From Stutzerimonas kunmingensis (GTDB taxonomy: Bacteria > Pseudomonadota > Gammaproteobacteria > Pseudomonadales > Pseudomonadaceae), in assembly GCF_002929225.1 (NCBI RefSeq), contig NZ_PISM01000004.1, forward strand, positions 1,054,001-1,118,000: a DNA stretch of 64,000 nt, given 5' to 3'. Position numbers and translations under genes: made by a program. Positions within the stretch are counted from its first letter, which is position 1; each line of letters begins with the position of its first letter. Below the pieces are notes generated by a model. That model was not told the origin of the DNA. It was given only the letters and a program-made list of their open reading frames with translations, and did no database searches. Positions 36,853 through 45,449 of this stretch are shown in pieces.

Positions 36853-37503
36853 ATGAAACTCACTCACTGGCCCCTGGCCGGTGTGGCTGCGTTGTTACTG
36901 ACGATGCAGGCACAGGCTGCCGATGGGCAAAAAATCTACGCGCAGGGCGGCGCCAACCCTGCGGCGATGGCGTGTGGCACGTGCCACGGTGCCGATGCGA
37001 TGGGGATGGCGGCGGCCGGCTTTCCACGCCTCGCCGGGATATCCGCCGGATACACGCGCAAGCAGCTCGAGGACTTCCGCTCCGGTGCCAGAAGCAATCC
37101 GGTCATGCAGCCAATTGCTGCGGCCTTGAGCGACGAAGAGATGGATGCCGTGGCGGCCATGCTCGAAGCCAGGCCAGCGCCGGTTTTCGCCAGTATCGGT
37201 CGGGCGGAAAAGGCGGAAGGTGTGGGGCCGCGCCTTGCCCTTCGTGGTGCCTGGGAACGCAACATTCCCGAGTGCGTGGCCTGCCATGGCCCCGCTGGCA
37301 TTGGGGTCGGTGAGAGCTTCCCGCCGCTGGCCGGGCAGTCGACGCAATACCTCAGCGCGCAGCTCAATGCCTGGCGTCAGGGTACGCGCAAGAACGATCC
37401 GAACGATCTGATGGGTCATATCGCCCGCGCGATGACCGACGACGAAGTGCAGGCCGTCGCCGAGTACTTTGCCGGCCTGGAGCACAAGGGGGGCAGCCAA
37501 TGA
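36853..37503 (+). CDS. tsdB: TsdB, dihaem cytochrome c electron acceptor
   Basis: A 216-residue periplasmic cytochrome with a signal peptide (cleaved after QAQAA) and two c-type haem sites, CGTCH at 41-45 and CVACH at 141-145, in two similar halves of the cytochrome c4 type. In P. stutzeri TsdB is encoded directly ahead of TsdA and takes its electrons. The stop overlaps the tsdA start (ATGA). ATG at 36853 fits the signal peptide. If not TsdB it would be a generic c4 cytochrome, but the tsdA context argues for TsdB. Confidence 0.88.
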   Translation: MKLTHWPLAGVAALLLTMQAQAADGQKIYAQGGANPAAMACGTCHGADAMGMAAAGFPRLAGISAGYTRKQLEDFRSGARSNPVMQPIAAALSDEEMDAVAAMLEARPAPVFASIGRAEKAEGVGPRLALRGAWERNIPECVACHGPAGIGVGESFPPLAGQSTQYLSAQLNAWRQGTRKNDPNDLMGHIARAMTDDEVQAVAEYFAGLEHKGGSQ

Positions 37504-38420
37504 GAACCTACTGGTTGACGCTGCTGGCCATGGCGGTCAGCGGTGCGCCGCTGGCGGCCGAGATCAAGATGGACGATCAGTCCCAGCTGACACAGAAAGC
37601 TGCCAAGGGCGCAGGTGAGAACTTCTTCCAGCCCCCGCAGGAAAAGGATCTGCCGGCCAACGCCTATGGCGAACTGGTGCAGCAGGGCCGGGCGATCTTC
37701 GTCGACACTCAGAAGTACGCCGCCGAGTACGTCGGCAACGGCATGAATTGCACCAACTGCCACCTCGATCAGGGGCGCAAGGCCAACTCAGCGCCGCTGT
37801 GGGGCGCGTATCCGATGTATCCGGCTTACCGGAAGAAGAATGACAAGGTCAACAGCTACGCCGAGCGGATACAGGGCTGTTTCCAGTTCAGCATGAACGG
37901 CAAGCCGCCGGCAGCCGATAGCCATGTGATCAATGCCCTGACGGCCTATTCCTACTGGCTTTCCACTGGTGCTCCGACAGGCCAGGAGCTGCCGGGGCGG
38001 GCCTATCCTGAAGTCCCACAGCCCAAAGGTGGTTTCGATATTGCCAAGGGCAAGCAGATCTATGCCGAGCAGTGCGCGGTCTGTCACGGCGACAACGGCC
38101 AGGGCCAGCAGGCGGGTGGCGCGTATGTGTTCCCACCATTATGGGGCAAGGACTCGTTCAACTGGGGTGCCGGCATGCACCGGATCAACACCGCCGCGGC
38201 CTTCATCAAGGAGAGCATGCCGCTGGGCAAGGGTGGTTCGCTCAGCGACGAGGACGCCTGGCATGTGGCCGCATACATGAACAGCCATGAGCGGCCGCAG
38301 GACCCGCGTCTGGTCGACGGCACGGTGGAAAAGACGCGGCTTCGCTACCACGCCAACGACGGAGTGAATCTCTATGGACAGGAGGTGGATGGCGTCGTAC
38401 TTGGACAGGGCATCAAATAG
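37500..38420 (+). CDS. tsdA: TsdA, thiosulfate dehydrogenase (tetrathionate-forming)
   Basis: A 306-residue periplasmic dihaem enzyme joining two thiosulfates into tetrathionate and passing two electrons to TsdB. It has a signal peptide ending near SGAPLAA-E and haem sites CTNCH (84-88) and CAVCH (192-196). The cysteine in RIQGCFQFSMNG (residue 127) matches the unusual Cys axial ligand of the active-site haem in characterised TsdA enzymes. It overlaps tsdB by four bases and ends at the hairpin 38446-38473. Confidence 0.9.
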   Translation: MRTYWLTLLAMAVSGAPLAAEIKMDDQSQLTQKAAKGAGENFFQPPQEKDLPANAYGELVQQGRAIFVDTQKYAAEYVGNGMNCTNCHLDQGRKANSAPLWGAYPMYPAYRKKNDKVNSYAERIQGCFQFSMNGKPPAADSHVINALTAYSYWLSTGAPTGQELPGRAYPEVPQPKGGFDIAKGKQIYAEQCAVCHGDNGQGQQAGGAYVFPPLWGKDSFNWGAGMHRINTAAAFIKESMPLGKGGSLSDEDAWHVAAYMNSHERPQDPRLVDGTVEKTRLRYHANDGVNLYGQEVDGVVLGQGIK

Positions 38421-38445
38421 AGACTTAAGTACATCATTGCGGACA

Positions 38446-38473
38446 GAAGAGGGCGCCATTCGGCGCTCTCTTC
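38446..38473 (+). terminator. Terminator after tsdBA
   Basis: GAAGAGGGCGCC and GGCGCTCTCTTC pair (one G-T) around a short ATTC loop, followed by ATTTTC. Convincing but with a modest T tract. Confidence 0.75.
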
Positions 38474-38671
38474 ATTTTCGGACTGGGCGGTCACCTTCAG
38501 ATGTGCCAAAAGGCTTAATTACCTGTCCGTTATAAGCGCAATGTTACGGATTCTTTCAGATTTTCATGCACAATAGCCGCCATAAGAGGCGCTGGAATGA
38601 TCGTGACTGGCCGAGTCCTGTTGCTGCCGTCCCAACGTCAGAAACGATCAAGCCCTTCGAGAGGAACGACC

Positions 38672-39793
38672 GTGTATAACGTCGTCATCAGCGGTACCGG
38701 CCTTTATACCCCTGCCAACAGCATTTCCAACGATGAACTAGCGGAGTCCTTCAACACCTATGTTCATCGCTTCAACAGCGAGAATGCCGCTGCCATCGAG
38801 GCCGGCGAGATCCAGCCGCTGCCCGAGTCCAGCTCCGCCTTCATCGAAAAGGCCTCCGGCATCAAGAGCCGCTACGTTACCGACAAGGCCGGCATTCTCG
38901 ATCCCGAGCGCATGGTTCCGCGCATTCCCGAGCGCAGCAATGACGAGTGGTCGATTCTCTGCGAGATGTCGGTCAAGGCAGCCGAAGAAGCGCTGGCCCG
39001 CGCCGGCAAGACCGCTGCGGACATCGACGGCGTGATCGTCGCATGCTCCAACCTGCAGCGCGCCTATCCGGCAGTCGCCATCGAAGTGCAGGCGGCACTG
39101 GGGATCAAGGGTTTCGGCTTCGACATGAACGTGGCGTGCTCGTCGGCCACGTTCGGCATCCAGAACGCGGTCAACAGCATCAAGCTGGGCCAGGCGCGCG
39201 CGATCCTGATGGTCAACCCCGAGATCTGTACCGGGCATATGAACTTCCGCGACCGCGACAGCCATTTCATCTTCGGCGACGCCTGCACCGCGGTAATCAT
39301 CGAGCGCGAAGATCTGGCGACCTCGGCGCAGCAGTGGGACGTCATCAGTACCAAGCTGGTGACCGAGTTTTCCAACAACATCCGCAACAACTTCGGCTTT
39401 CTCAACCGTGCTGCCGAAGAGCACATGAACGATCCGGACAAGCTGTTCATCCAGGAAGGTCGCAAGGTGTTCAAGGAGGTCTGCCCGATGGTGGCGGAGC
39501 TGATCGGTGAGCACCTGGCTGAGAACGACATCGCTGTGGAATCGGTGAAGCGTTTCTGGCTGCATCAGGCCAACCTGAACATGAACCACCTGATCGTGCG
39601 CCGCCTGCTGGGCCGCGACGCCACCGAGGAAGAGGCGCCGGTGATCCTCGATACCTACGCCAATACCAGTTCGGCCGGCTCGGTGATCGCCTTCCACAAG
39701 CACCAGGACGACCTGCCCAGCGGCAGCCTCGGTGTGCTCAGCTCGTTCGGTGCGGGCTACTCGATCGGCAGCGTGATCCTGCGCAAGCGCTGA
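38672..39793 (+). CDS. Beta-ketoacyl-ACP synthase III-like (FabH family) enzyme
   Basis: A 373-residue thiolase-fold enzyme with an intact Cys-His-Asn triad: Cys156 in NVACSSATF, His298 in WLHQANL, Asn331 in YANTSSAGS. The start is a GTG at 38672 (MYNVVISGTGLYTPANS) with AGAGGA upstream; the frame extends further to 38597 without a ribosome site. It is longer than E. coli FabH and resembles the P. aeruginosa PA3286-type enzyme that condenses octanoyl-CoA with malonyl-ACP, linking fatty acid breakdown to synthesis. Substrate here is inferred. Confidence 0.88.
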   Translation: MYNVVISGTGLYTPANSISNDELAESFNTYVHRFNSENAAAIEAGEIQPLPESSSAFIEKASGIKSRYVTDKAGILDPERMVPRIPERSNDEWSILCEMSVKAAEEALARAGKTAADIDGVIVACSNLQRAYPAVAIEVQAALGIKGFGFDMNVACSSATFGIQNAVNSIKLGQARAILMVNPEICTGHMNFRDRDSHFIFGDACTAVIIEREDLATSAQQWDVISTKLVTEFSNNIRNNFGFLNRAAEEHMNDPDKLFIQEGRKVFKEVCPMVAELIGEHLAENDIAVESVKRFWLHQANLNMNHLIVRRLLGRDATEEEAPVILDTYANTSSAGSVIAFHKHQDDLPSGSLGVLSSFGAGYSIGSVILRKR

Positions 39794-39808
39794 TTCGCCC
39801 TGGCCGGC

Positions 39809-40216
39809 TCAGCCGGTCAGCTCACACATTCGCTGCAGCACGGCATTCATGCCATTGCTGCGCGAAGGCGACAATTGCCGCGAAAGGCCAAGACGGGCGA
39901 ACCAGTCGGCCATGTCCACTTCGGCCAGATCGGCAGCTTCCAGGCCATTGACTCTAGCCAGCAGCACCGCCAACAGGCCGCGGATGAGCCGGGCATCACT
40001 GCCGGCACGAAAATGCCAGCAGCCGTCCTGTCGTTCGCCGACCAGCCACACGCGGCTTTCGCAGCCCGATACCTGATTCGTTTCGCTGCGTTCATCTTCA
40101 TCCAACGGTGCCAGCCGCTCACCCCATTGCATCAGCAAACGTGCGCGCTGCTCCCAGCCGGGCGCCTGGCTGAATGCCTCCAGCGCTTCGCCAGCGGCTT
40201 GCGGCAAGTCGCTCAT
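39809..40216 (-). CDS. csdE: CsdE/SufE-family sulfur acceptor
   Basis: A 135-residue protein with the sulfur-accepting cysteine in VSGCESRVW (Cys52). It receives persulfide from the partner desulfurase encoded immediately upstream, whose end it overlaps by four bases. It could equally be called SufE; absence of suf genes around it favours the CsdA-CsdE pair. Confidence 0.9.
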   Translation of the reverse strand: MSDLPQAAGEALEAFSQAPGWEQRARLLMQWGERLAPLDEDERSETNQVSGCESRVWLVGERQDGCWHFRAGSDARLIRGLLAVLLARVNGLEAADLAEVDMADWFARLGLSRQLSPSRSNGMNAVLQRMCELTG

Positions 40217-41418
40217 CGCAGTAACTCCAGGGCCTGATCCAGCGCGCTGAAGAAGCGCTCGAGGTCGGCACTATCGTTGTACAGTCCGAGCGAGACGCGT
40301 GTCGCGCCATCCAGACCAAGGTGTTTCATCAGCGGCATGGCGCAGTGATTGCCGCTGCGCACCGCGATGCCCTGTTCGGTGAGTAGATGCCCCAAGTCGG
40401 AATGATGCACGCCTTCGACAACGAAGCTGGCCAGCGCAACCTGCGGCGAGCCGAGCAGGCGAACGCCGTTGCGTGCGGCAAGCCCGGCGAGCAGCTGGTC
40501 ATGCAATGCCTGCTCGTGGCGCTCGACCGCCGCAACGTCGAGTTCAGCCAGATAGTCCAGCGTGGCGCCGAGACCGATGACGCCGGAGATCGGCGGCGTG
40601 CCGGCCTCGAAGCCCAGGGGCGCGGCATGGAACTCGGCGTGTTGATAATCGGCGATGCGTACCATCTCGCCGCCGAACTGCCAGTGACGCAGCTCCAGCA
40701 GCGATTCGCCGCGGCCGTACAGTACGCCGACGCCATCCGGCCCGTAGAGCTTATGGCTGGAGAGCACGTAGAAATCGCAACCCAGCGTGGTCATGTCGTG
40801 ACGGCCGTGCACCACGCCCTGCGCGCCGTCGACGATGGTAAGCGCACCTTGGGTCTTGGCCAGGTGCAGCAGGTCGTCCAGCGGTTGCCAGCCACCCAGC
40901 ACGTTGGACAGCTGACTCACCGCCAGCAGTCGGGTACGCGGCCCGACCAGCGCGGCAGCTGCGGCCAGGTCGATGCGCCCGGCGGTATCGATCGGTAGCA
41001 CCTGCAGTCTGGCGTTGCGCCGTTTGGCCAGCTGTTGCCAGGGCAGCAGGTTGGCGTGATGTTCGAGGGCGCTGATGACGATCTCGTCACCGGCTCCGAT
41101 CAGATGTTCCAGTCCGTAGGCGAGCAGATTCAGCGCTTCCGTCGCGCCGCGGGTGAAGACGATTTCAGTGGGCGAAGCCGCGTTCAGCCATTTCGCCACC
41201 TTGATGCGGGAGTCTTCGTAAGCGCGAGTCGCGCGTTCGGCGGGCTGGTGCTGGGCGCGGTGCACATTGGCGGCGCCGCAGGTGTAGTAGCCGCTGAGAG
41301 CATCGATCAGCGCCTGCGGCTTCTGTGCCGTGGCGGCGCTGTCGAGATAGGTCTGGCCTTGCGCTTCGAGCACCGCCAGGGCAGGGAAGTCGGCACGCCA
41401 GGGAGAAAACAGGGCCAT
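40213..41418 (-). CDS. csdA: Cysteine desulfurase CsdA/SufS type
   Basis: A 401-residue PLP enzyme releasing sulfur from cysteine. The PLP lysine is in VLSSHKLYGPDGVG and the active-site cysteine in RSGNHCAMPLM, with the group II insertion pattern. ATG at 41418 (MALFSPWRADFPAL) follows GGAGGT; an upstream ATG at 41466 adds 16 residues of no family match. Coupled to csdE. The dapD-csdA-csdE order is common in Pseudomonas. Confidence 0.93.
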   Translation of the reverse strand: MALFSPWRADFPALAVLEAQGQTYLDSAATAQKPQALIDALSGYYTCGAANVHRAQHQPAERATRAYEDSRIKVAKWLNAASPTEIVFTRGATEALNLLAYGLEHLIGAGDEIVISALEHHANLLPWQQLAKRRNARLQVLPIDTAGRIDLAAAAALVGPRTRLLAVSQLSNVLGGWQPLDDLLHLAKTQGALTIVDGAQGVVHGRHDMTTLGCDFYVLSSHKLYGPDGVGVLYGRGESLLELRHWQFGGEMVRIADYQHAEFHAAPLGFEAGTPPISGVIGLGATLDYLAELDVAAVERHEQALHDQLLAGLAARNGVRLLGSPQVALASFVVEGVHHSDLGHLLTEQGIAVRSGNHCAMPLMKHLGLDGATRVSLGLYNDSADLERFFSALDQALELLR

Positions 41419-41492
41419 AAGCGGCAAACCTCCAGCTGCAGGGGATGCGGCAAGGCAGGCGCTCATGGCTCGCAGCTTGCCGCTGCTCCTGC

Positions 41493-42527
41493 TCAGTTAT
41501 GCGCGTGCAGCGCCTCGTTCAGCTCGATGGCCGACTTGTGAGTCTTGCACTCCACAGCGCCGGTCTGCGAGTTACGACGGAACAGCAGGTCGCTCTGGCC
41601 GGCCAGCTCGCGCGCCTTGACCACTTTGACCAGTTGATCGCCGTCGTCGAGCAGGCTGACCTTGGTGCCGGCCGTGATGTACAGGCCCGACTCCACGGTG
41701 TTGCGGTCGCCCAGCGGAATGCCGATGCCGGCATTCGCGCCGATCAGGCAGCCTTCGCCGACGGAGATGACGATGTTGCCGCCACCGGACAGGGTGCCCA
41801 TGGTCGAGCAGCCGCCGCCGAGGTCCGAACCCTTGCCGACGAACACGCCAGCGGAGACGCGGCCTTCGATCATGCCCGGGCCGGCGGTACCGGCGTTGAA
41901 GTTGATGAATCCCTCGTGCATCACGGTTGTGCCTTCACCCACATAGGCACCGAGGCGAATGCGCGCGCTGTCGGCGATACGCACGCCGGCAGGGACCACG
42001 TAATCGGTCATCTTCGGGAACTTGTCCACCGAGAAGACTTCCAGCAGATCGCCCTTCAGGCGTGCTTCCAGCTGGCGCTCGGCCAGTTCGCTCAGGTCCA
42101 CCGCGCCCTGGTTGGTCCAGGCGACGTTGGGCAGCAGCGGGAAGATGCCGGTCAGGTTCAGACCATGCGGTTTGGCCAGCCGGTGTGAAAGCAGGTGCAG
42201 CTTGAGGTAGGCCTCGGGGGTCGAGGTAAGCGGCGCGTCTTCGGCGAGCAGAGTGGCGACAAGCGGGCGCTGGCTTTCGGCCAGGCGGGTCAGCAGCGCG
42301 TACTGGGTAGCGTCGAGCGGCTTCAGGGCATCCGCCAGTTGTGCAGCCTGGGTAGTGGTGATGCTGATTGCCTGATTGCCGCCGGCATAGCCGAGCAGCG
42401 GGGCGACGGCAGCTACCAGCTCGCCGGCAGGTTGCAGCAGCGGTTGTGCGTAGAAGACTTCCAGCCAGTCGCCTTGACGGTTCTGGGTGCCAACGCCAAA
42501 GGCGAGGCTAAATAGGGTTGCGGACAT
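41493..42527 (-). CDS. dapD: Tetrahydrodipicolinate N-succinyltransferase
   Basis: A 344-residue lysine/diaminopimelate pathway enzyme succinylating tetrahydrodipicolinate. The C-terminal half is a left-handed beta-helix with hexapeptide repeats (IRLGAYVGEGTTVMHEGFIN, SAGVFVGKGSDLGGG). The longer Pseudomonas/actinobacterial form (about 340 residues) matches the length. GGAAATTCT precedes the ATG. Works with dapC, now 11 kb away because of the prophage. Confidence 0.95.
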   Translation of the reverse strand: MSATLFSLAFGVGTQNRQGDWLEVFYAQPLLQPAGELVAAVAPLLGYAGGNQAISITTTQAAQLADALKPLDATQYALLTRLAESQRPLVATLLAEDAPLTSTPEAYLKLHLLSHRLAKPHGLNLTGIFPLLPNVAWTNQGAVDLSELAERQLEARLKGDLLEVFSVDKFPKMTDYVVPAGVRIADSARIRLGAYVGEGTTVMHEGFINFNAGTAGPGMIEGRVSAGVFVGKGSDLGGGCSTMGTLSGGGNIVISVGEGCLIGANAGIGIPLGDRNTVESGLYITAGTKVSLLDDGDQLVKVVKARELAGQSDLLFRRNSQTGAVECKTHKSAIELNEALHAHN

Positions 42528-42569
42528 AGAATTTCCTTTTTGTCGGCCGCGCCGTCTGTTGGGCGGCTA

Positions 42570-42947
42570 TCAGTTCGGCGCTGCCACTTCGGCAGCGTAA
42601 AGATCGGGCTTGAAGCCAATCAGGGTCTTACCGCCCAAGTCGAGTACAGGGCGTTTGATCATCGACGGTTGGGCCAACATCAGCTCGATGGCCCGGGCCT
42701 GGTCAAGATCGGCCTTTGCAGCGTCGTCCAGCTTGCGGAAGGTGGTGCCTGCACGGTTGAGAACGGTCTGCCAGCCGTGTTCATTGCACCAGGCTTCCAG
42801 GTGGGTGCGGTCTATGCCGACGCTCTTGTAGTCGTGGAAGTCGTAGTCCAGTCCGTGTTCGTCGAGCCAGGTACGGGCCTTTTTCATCGTGTCGCAGGCT
42901 TTGATTCCGTATAGGTGTAAGTGCTTGATTTTACAGGGCGTTTCCAT
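42570..42947 (-). CDS. ArsC/YffB-family reductase with phage-supplied 5' end
   Basis: A 125-residue thioredoxin-fold protein of the ArsC/Spx/YffB group; the active-site cysteine is Cys18 in GIKACDTMKKARTW and the C-terminal part has SMIKRPVLDLGGKTLIGF. The first 11 residues (METPCKIKHLH), ribosome site GGAG and upstream DNA come from the integrated prophage. The chromosomal start (MSESDQRLC) is stranded at 51315. The gene therefore remains full length. It precedes dapD on the same strand. True arsenate reduction is not implied. Confidence 0.88.
   Translation of the reverse strand: METPCKIKHLHLYGIKACDTMKKARTWLDEHGLDYDFHDYKSVGIDRTHLEAWCNEHGWQTVLNRAGTTFRKLDDAAKADLDQARAIELMLAQPSMIKRPVLDLGGKTLIGFKPDLYAAEVAAPN
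42895..42915. other. Attachment site attL (21-bp core)
   Basis: A 21-base sequence reading CAGGCTTTGATTCCGTATAG plus one G recurs exactly at 51269-51289 in the same orientation. It encodes LYGIKAC of the ArsC/YffB-family protein and lies 78 bases from the integrase stop codon. These are the expected properties of a tyrosine-recombinase att core. Confidence 0.9.
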
Positions 42948-42987
42948 CCTCTCCAAATTCTCCCCAAAACCTCGCCAAAACTCAGTC

Positions 42988-43002
42988 GCGGATTATGCCA
43001 CG
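42988..43002. repeat. 15-bp repeat shared by both prophage ends (left copy)
   Basis: GCGGATTATGCCACG also occurs at 51350-51364. On the minus strand it contains GGCATAATCC with a -10-like CATAAT. In this copy it includes the integrase stop codon; in the right copy it is upstream of the stranded start. Together with a shared CTCTCCAA block it shows that the phage end mimics the promoter region of its target gene. Confidence 0.75.
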
Positions 43003-44090
43003 TCGATCCACTCGGCGCCCCGGCTGTCGCGGTATAGCGCGGTCATCGCTGCCGACTTGTGGCCGAGCATCAATTGAGGATCTCGGCCTTCTGCCGCGTG
43101 CAATCTGGCAGCCAGTGAACGCATCTCGTGGAAGGTCGGCGGACTCTCTCCGAACTCTATGCCGGCCTTCTTGCCGGCGCGGTCGCGGGCTGCTGCAAAT
43201 GCGCTGGTCAATGTGTCCAGCATGATTGGCATTCCCGGCGTCGCGCGGCTCACAGTGCGGCTGTGATGCACGAGATGCTTTGACACTACCGCATCCCGGC
43301 AGGCTTTAACCACCTCGCCAAGCTCGAGCCCGAGCGATTCCAGGCGTAGCTTCGTGCTAATCCGCAGCCTGGCGCCGGTCTTCGCCTGGATCACATGCAG
43401 ATGGTCGTCTTGCACGTCCTTGAACAGCATTGCCGCGATATCGTCTCGCCGCTGGCCGGTCAACACTGCAAGTTCCATGGCGCGCTTCAGCCAAGGCTGT
43501 TTGGCCTCAGCATAGATCGCCTTCCATAGCTCCAGGGTCAGCCGTTCGCGCTTGACCTTCACCTTCGCGGCCCGCGTCACTTCGACCGGGTTGTCCTTCC
43601 GCCATCCCGCCGCTATCGCCTCGCGCATCAGGTCGCTCAGCAGTGAGCGCATGGCCCGCGCCATTTGCGCCTTTCCTTCATCCGTGAAGGTCTTCAGATA
43701 GCCGGCAACCTCAAACGTCCCTATGCTTGCCGTGTCGAGGTGCCCAAGAGCTTCGCTCAGGCGATTCAGCCTCATGCGCACGGTTTCCTTGCTGCGGTCA
43801 GACACGTCGCGCTCTGCGTACAGCGTGCGGTATTCATCGATCCATTCCGAGAACCTGCGGGCCGGCGCCGCTGCTATACGCTCAACCAGGGCCGGCTGCA
43901 TCTTGGCGCCGGTATGGTTGGCGTGCACAGCTTCACGCACGGCCAGCGCCTTGTCGGTGCCAAGCCCGTACCACCTCCCTGACGACGGGTCGCGGTAGCT
44001 GTAATAGGTGACGCCGTTCCTGCTGTCCGTCTTGCGGTACAGGTTCGGCGGCAGGTCTTTCGAACCGGTCTTACGCGGCCTTGGCGCCAT
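42993..44090 (-). CDS. int: Phage integrase (tyrosine recombinase)
   Basis: A 365-residue site-specific recombinase. The N-terminal arm-binding part holds KDLPPNLYRKTDSRNGVTYY; catalytic residues are Arg214 or 215 (TGQRRDD), Lys237, His321-x-x-Arg324 (HEMR), His344 and the nucleophile Tyr353 (MTALYRD). ATG 44090 has GAGGGA upstream and overlaps the excisionase gene by 20 bases; the frame reaches 44156 without support. The stop codon falls within the 15-bp repeat shared with the other end. Intact by sequence. Confidence 0.95.
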   Translation of the reverse strand: MAPRPRKTGSKDLPPNLYRKTDSRNGVTYYSYRDPSSGRWYGLGTDKALAVREAVHANHTGAKMQPALVERIAAAPARRFSEWIDEYRTLYAERDVSDRSKETVRMRLNRLSEALGHLDTASIGTFEVAGYLKTFTDEGKAQMARAMRSLLSDLMREAIAAGWRKDNPVEVTRAAKVKVKRERLTLELWKAIYAEAKQPWLKRAMELAVLTGQRRDDIAAMLFKDVQDDHLHVIQAKTGARLRISTKLRLESLGLELGEVVKACRDAVVSKHLVHHSRTVSRATPGMPIMLDTLTSAFAAARDRAGKKAGIEFGESPPTFHEMRSLAARLHAAEGRDPQLMLGHKSAAMTALYRDSRGAEWIDVA

Positions 44091-44283
44091 GTCGATCCCT
44101 CGCGATGCGCCCGGCAAGCGTGCCTGGCTCGATGTACTGTGCGTCTGGCTCAACATAATAGCTGCGCCCGTGCTTCACTGGGGCGGGGAAAATCTTCGCC
44201 TCCCGCGCCCATCGCCGCAGCGTGTTGAGCGTCGGCACCGGATCGAAGTTGGCTTCGGCCCATTTCTCAAGGCTCAATTTCAT
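44071..44283 (-). CDS. Excisionase-like winged-helix protein
   Basis: A 70-residue protein beginning MKLSLEKWAEANFDPVPTLN, then TLRRWAREAKIFPAPVKHGR and SYYVEP, the helix-turn-helix plus wing pattern of phage excisionases. Position directly before int and a 20-base overlap support this. It would direct integrase towards excision. Confidence 0.85.
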   Translation of the reverse strand: MKLSLEKWAEANFDPVPTLNTLRRWAREAKIFPAPVKHGRSYYVEPDAQYIEPGTLAGRIARDRHGAKAA

Positions 44284-44286
44284 CCC

Positions 44287-44526
44287 TCACCCCCTCACCG
44301 TTACGCCGGCTGCTTCGAGCAAGCGTTTCGCATCATCACGCCATATGGCCAGGTCACCGCAGTCGTTCGGGCTGAAGCAGTCGCCCGGCTCGATGGTCAC
44401 GACCAAATCCCGCCGCGACGCCAGCCACACATTCCGCATCTGGTCCTTCACGTCCTCGAACTGATCGCGGAACGGCTGCCTATCCCACCACGCCTCGAAC
44501 TCCGCTATAGCCTTGTCTGTGTGCAT
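44287..44526 (-). CDS. Small phage protein of unknown function
   Basis: A 79-residue acidic protein rich in Trp, Asp and Arg (AIAEFEAWWDRQPFRDQFED). It lies three bases upstream of the excisionase gene in the int operon. Similar small proteins occur in Pseudomonas prophages; no domain recognised. Confidence 0.65.
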   Translation of the reverse strand: MHTDKAIAEFEAWWDRQPFRDQFEDVKDQMRNVWLASRRDLVVTIEPGDCFSPNDCGDLAIWRDDAKRLLEAAGVTVRG

Positions 44527-44550
44527 GTCTATCTCCTGCTGCGTGTGGGG

Positions 44551-45054
44551 TTAGGCGGGGTGCGCTGCCGCGAAAAGAGGCTGAATTTCCACGGGGCCGA
44601 TAAAGGCGACATAGCCGGGGATGAAGCGATTCAAGTATTCCGCCATCTCAATCAAAGATTGTGTGTAGCCTTCTGATTCGCTGTATTCGGCGTCAGTCAG
44701 GAAAACCGTGTTCCTATCGATCTTCTCAGGCTCTGCTCGGGATATCAGTTGAACGAGGGCTGGCGAGGCCGATCGCTCCGCCGAAACCAGATCAAAGAAG
44801 GAAGACCACAAAACCTTGGCGGGGAGGCGTCCGAGTTTTCTATGGTGTGTTGCATGGCAGCGATCACATAGAACAATCACGTCGTCCAAGGTTTCGCTAA
44901 ATACGTGGTCGTACGTCCGGTGATGAACCTCTAGCTTCCCTCGCGAACCGCAGACCGAACACGAATGCCTGGCTTGGTTTAAAGCAATCCGCCTGACGAC
45001 ATCCCACCGGTCAGACTTCAAATAGCGCGAATAGGAATCCCATTTGATTGACAT
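44551..45054 (-). CDS. HNH endonuclease-like protein
   Basis: A 167-residue protein with an HNH/zinc fold: Cys32 and Cys35 (CSVC), the HH pair in LEVHHRTYDHV at 44-45, Cys63 and Cys66 (CDRC) and His67/70/71. It starts with MSIKWDSYSRYLKSDRWDVV, a common HNH leader. The C-terminal half is not recognised. G+C is lower than in flanking prophage genes. Its start lies within the end of the next gene upstream, which seems cut short there, as expected for a free-standing homing endonuclease insertion. Confidence 0.78.
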   Translation of the reverse strand: MSIKWDSYSRYLKSDRWDVVRRIALNQARHSCSVCGSRGKLEVHHRTYDHVFSETLDDVIVLCDRCHATHHRKLGRLPAKVLWSSFFDLVSAERSASPALVQLISRAEPEKIDRNTVFLTDAEYSESEGYTQSLIEMAEYLNRFIPGYVAFIGPVEIQPLFAAAHPA

Positions 45055-45404
45055 AGATCCGCCTCAGCCTGCTCCCACTCATTCAGCGGCGCCCGCACCT
45101 CATCCTTCCAAGCGTCCAGCGTGTCGCGCATCCGCTTGCGCTCGGCGTCGATCTTCTTCGGGATCTCCTTCAGCTCGGCGACCAGCTCCTTGCCTACGTT
45201 GTCGAGCGCCGTCTTGGATCGGGCGACCTTGTGGGCAATCGATGCGATGGCGTCGCGACCTTTCTTGGTCGAAACGTCCGGCACAAAGCTGTCGATTTCG
45301 GCGCGGATTTGCTGCAGGTACGGGTCAAGCCCGTTCGCCTGCTGGAACACTTGCAGGGCGGTTTCTTTCGGCGGCACGATGGCCAGTTGGGTTTCTGTAG
45401 ACAC
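45018..45404 (-). CDS. Truncated phage early protein (DUF1351-like)
   Basis: A 128-residue helical protein: MSTETQLAIVPPKETALQVF at the start, then a long Lys/Arg-rich helix (STKKGRDAIASIAHKVARSK). Related Pseudomonas phage proteins continue for 100 or more residues after EVRAPLNEWEQAE; here the frame turns into an unrelated tail (DLCQSNGIPIRAI) exactly where the HNH gene begins. I infer that it was interrupted. Confidence 0.6.
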   Translation of the reverse strand: MSTETQLAIVPPKETALQVFQQANGLDPYLQQIRAEIDSFVPDVSTKKGRDAIASIAHKVARSKTALDNVGKELVAELKEIPKKIDAERKRMRDTLDAWKDEVRAPLNEWEQAEADLCQSNGIPIRAI

Positions 45405-45449
45405 ATGGGCTCCCTGGCCGCGTCTCGCGCAGCCTGTCAGTAGGTTTGG

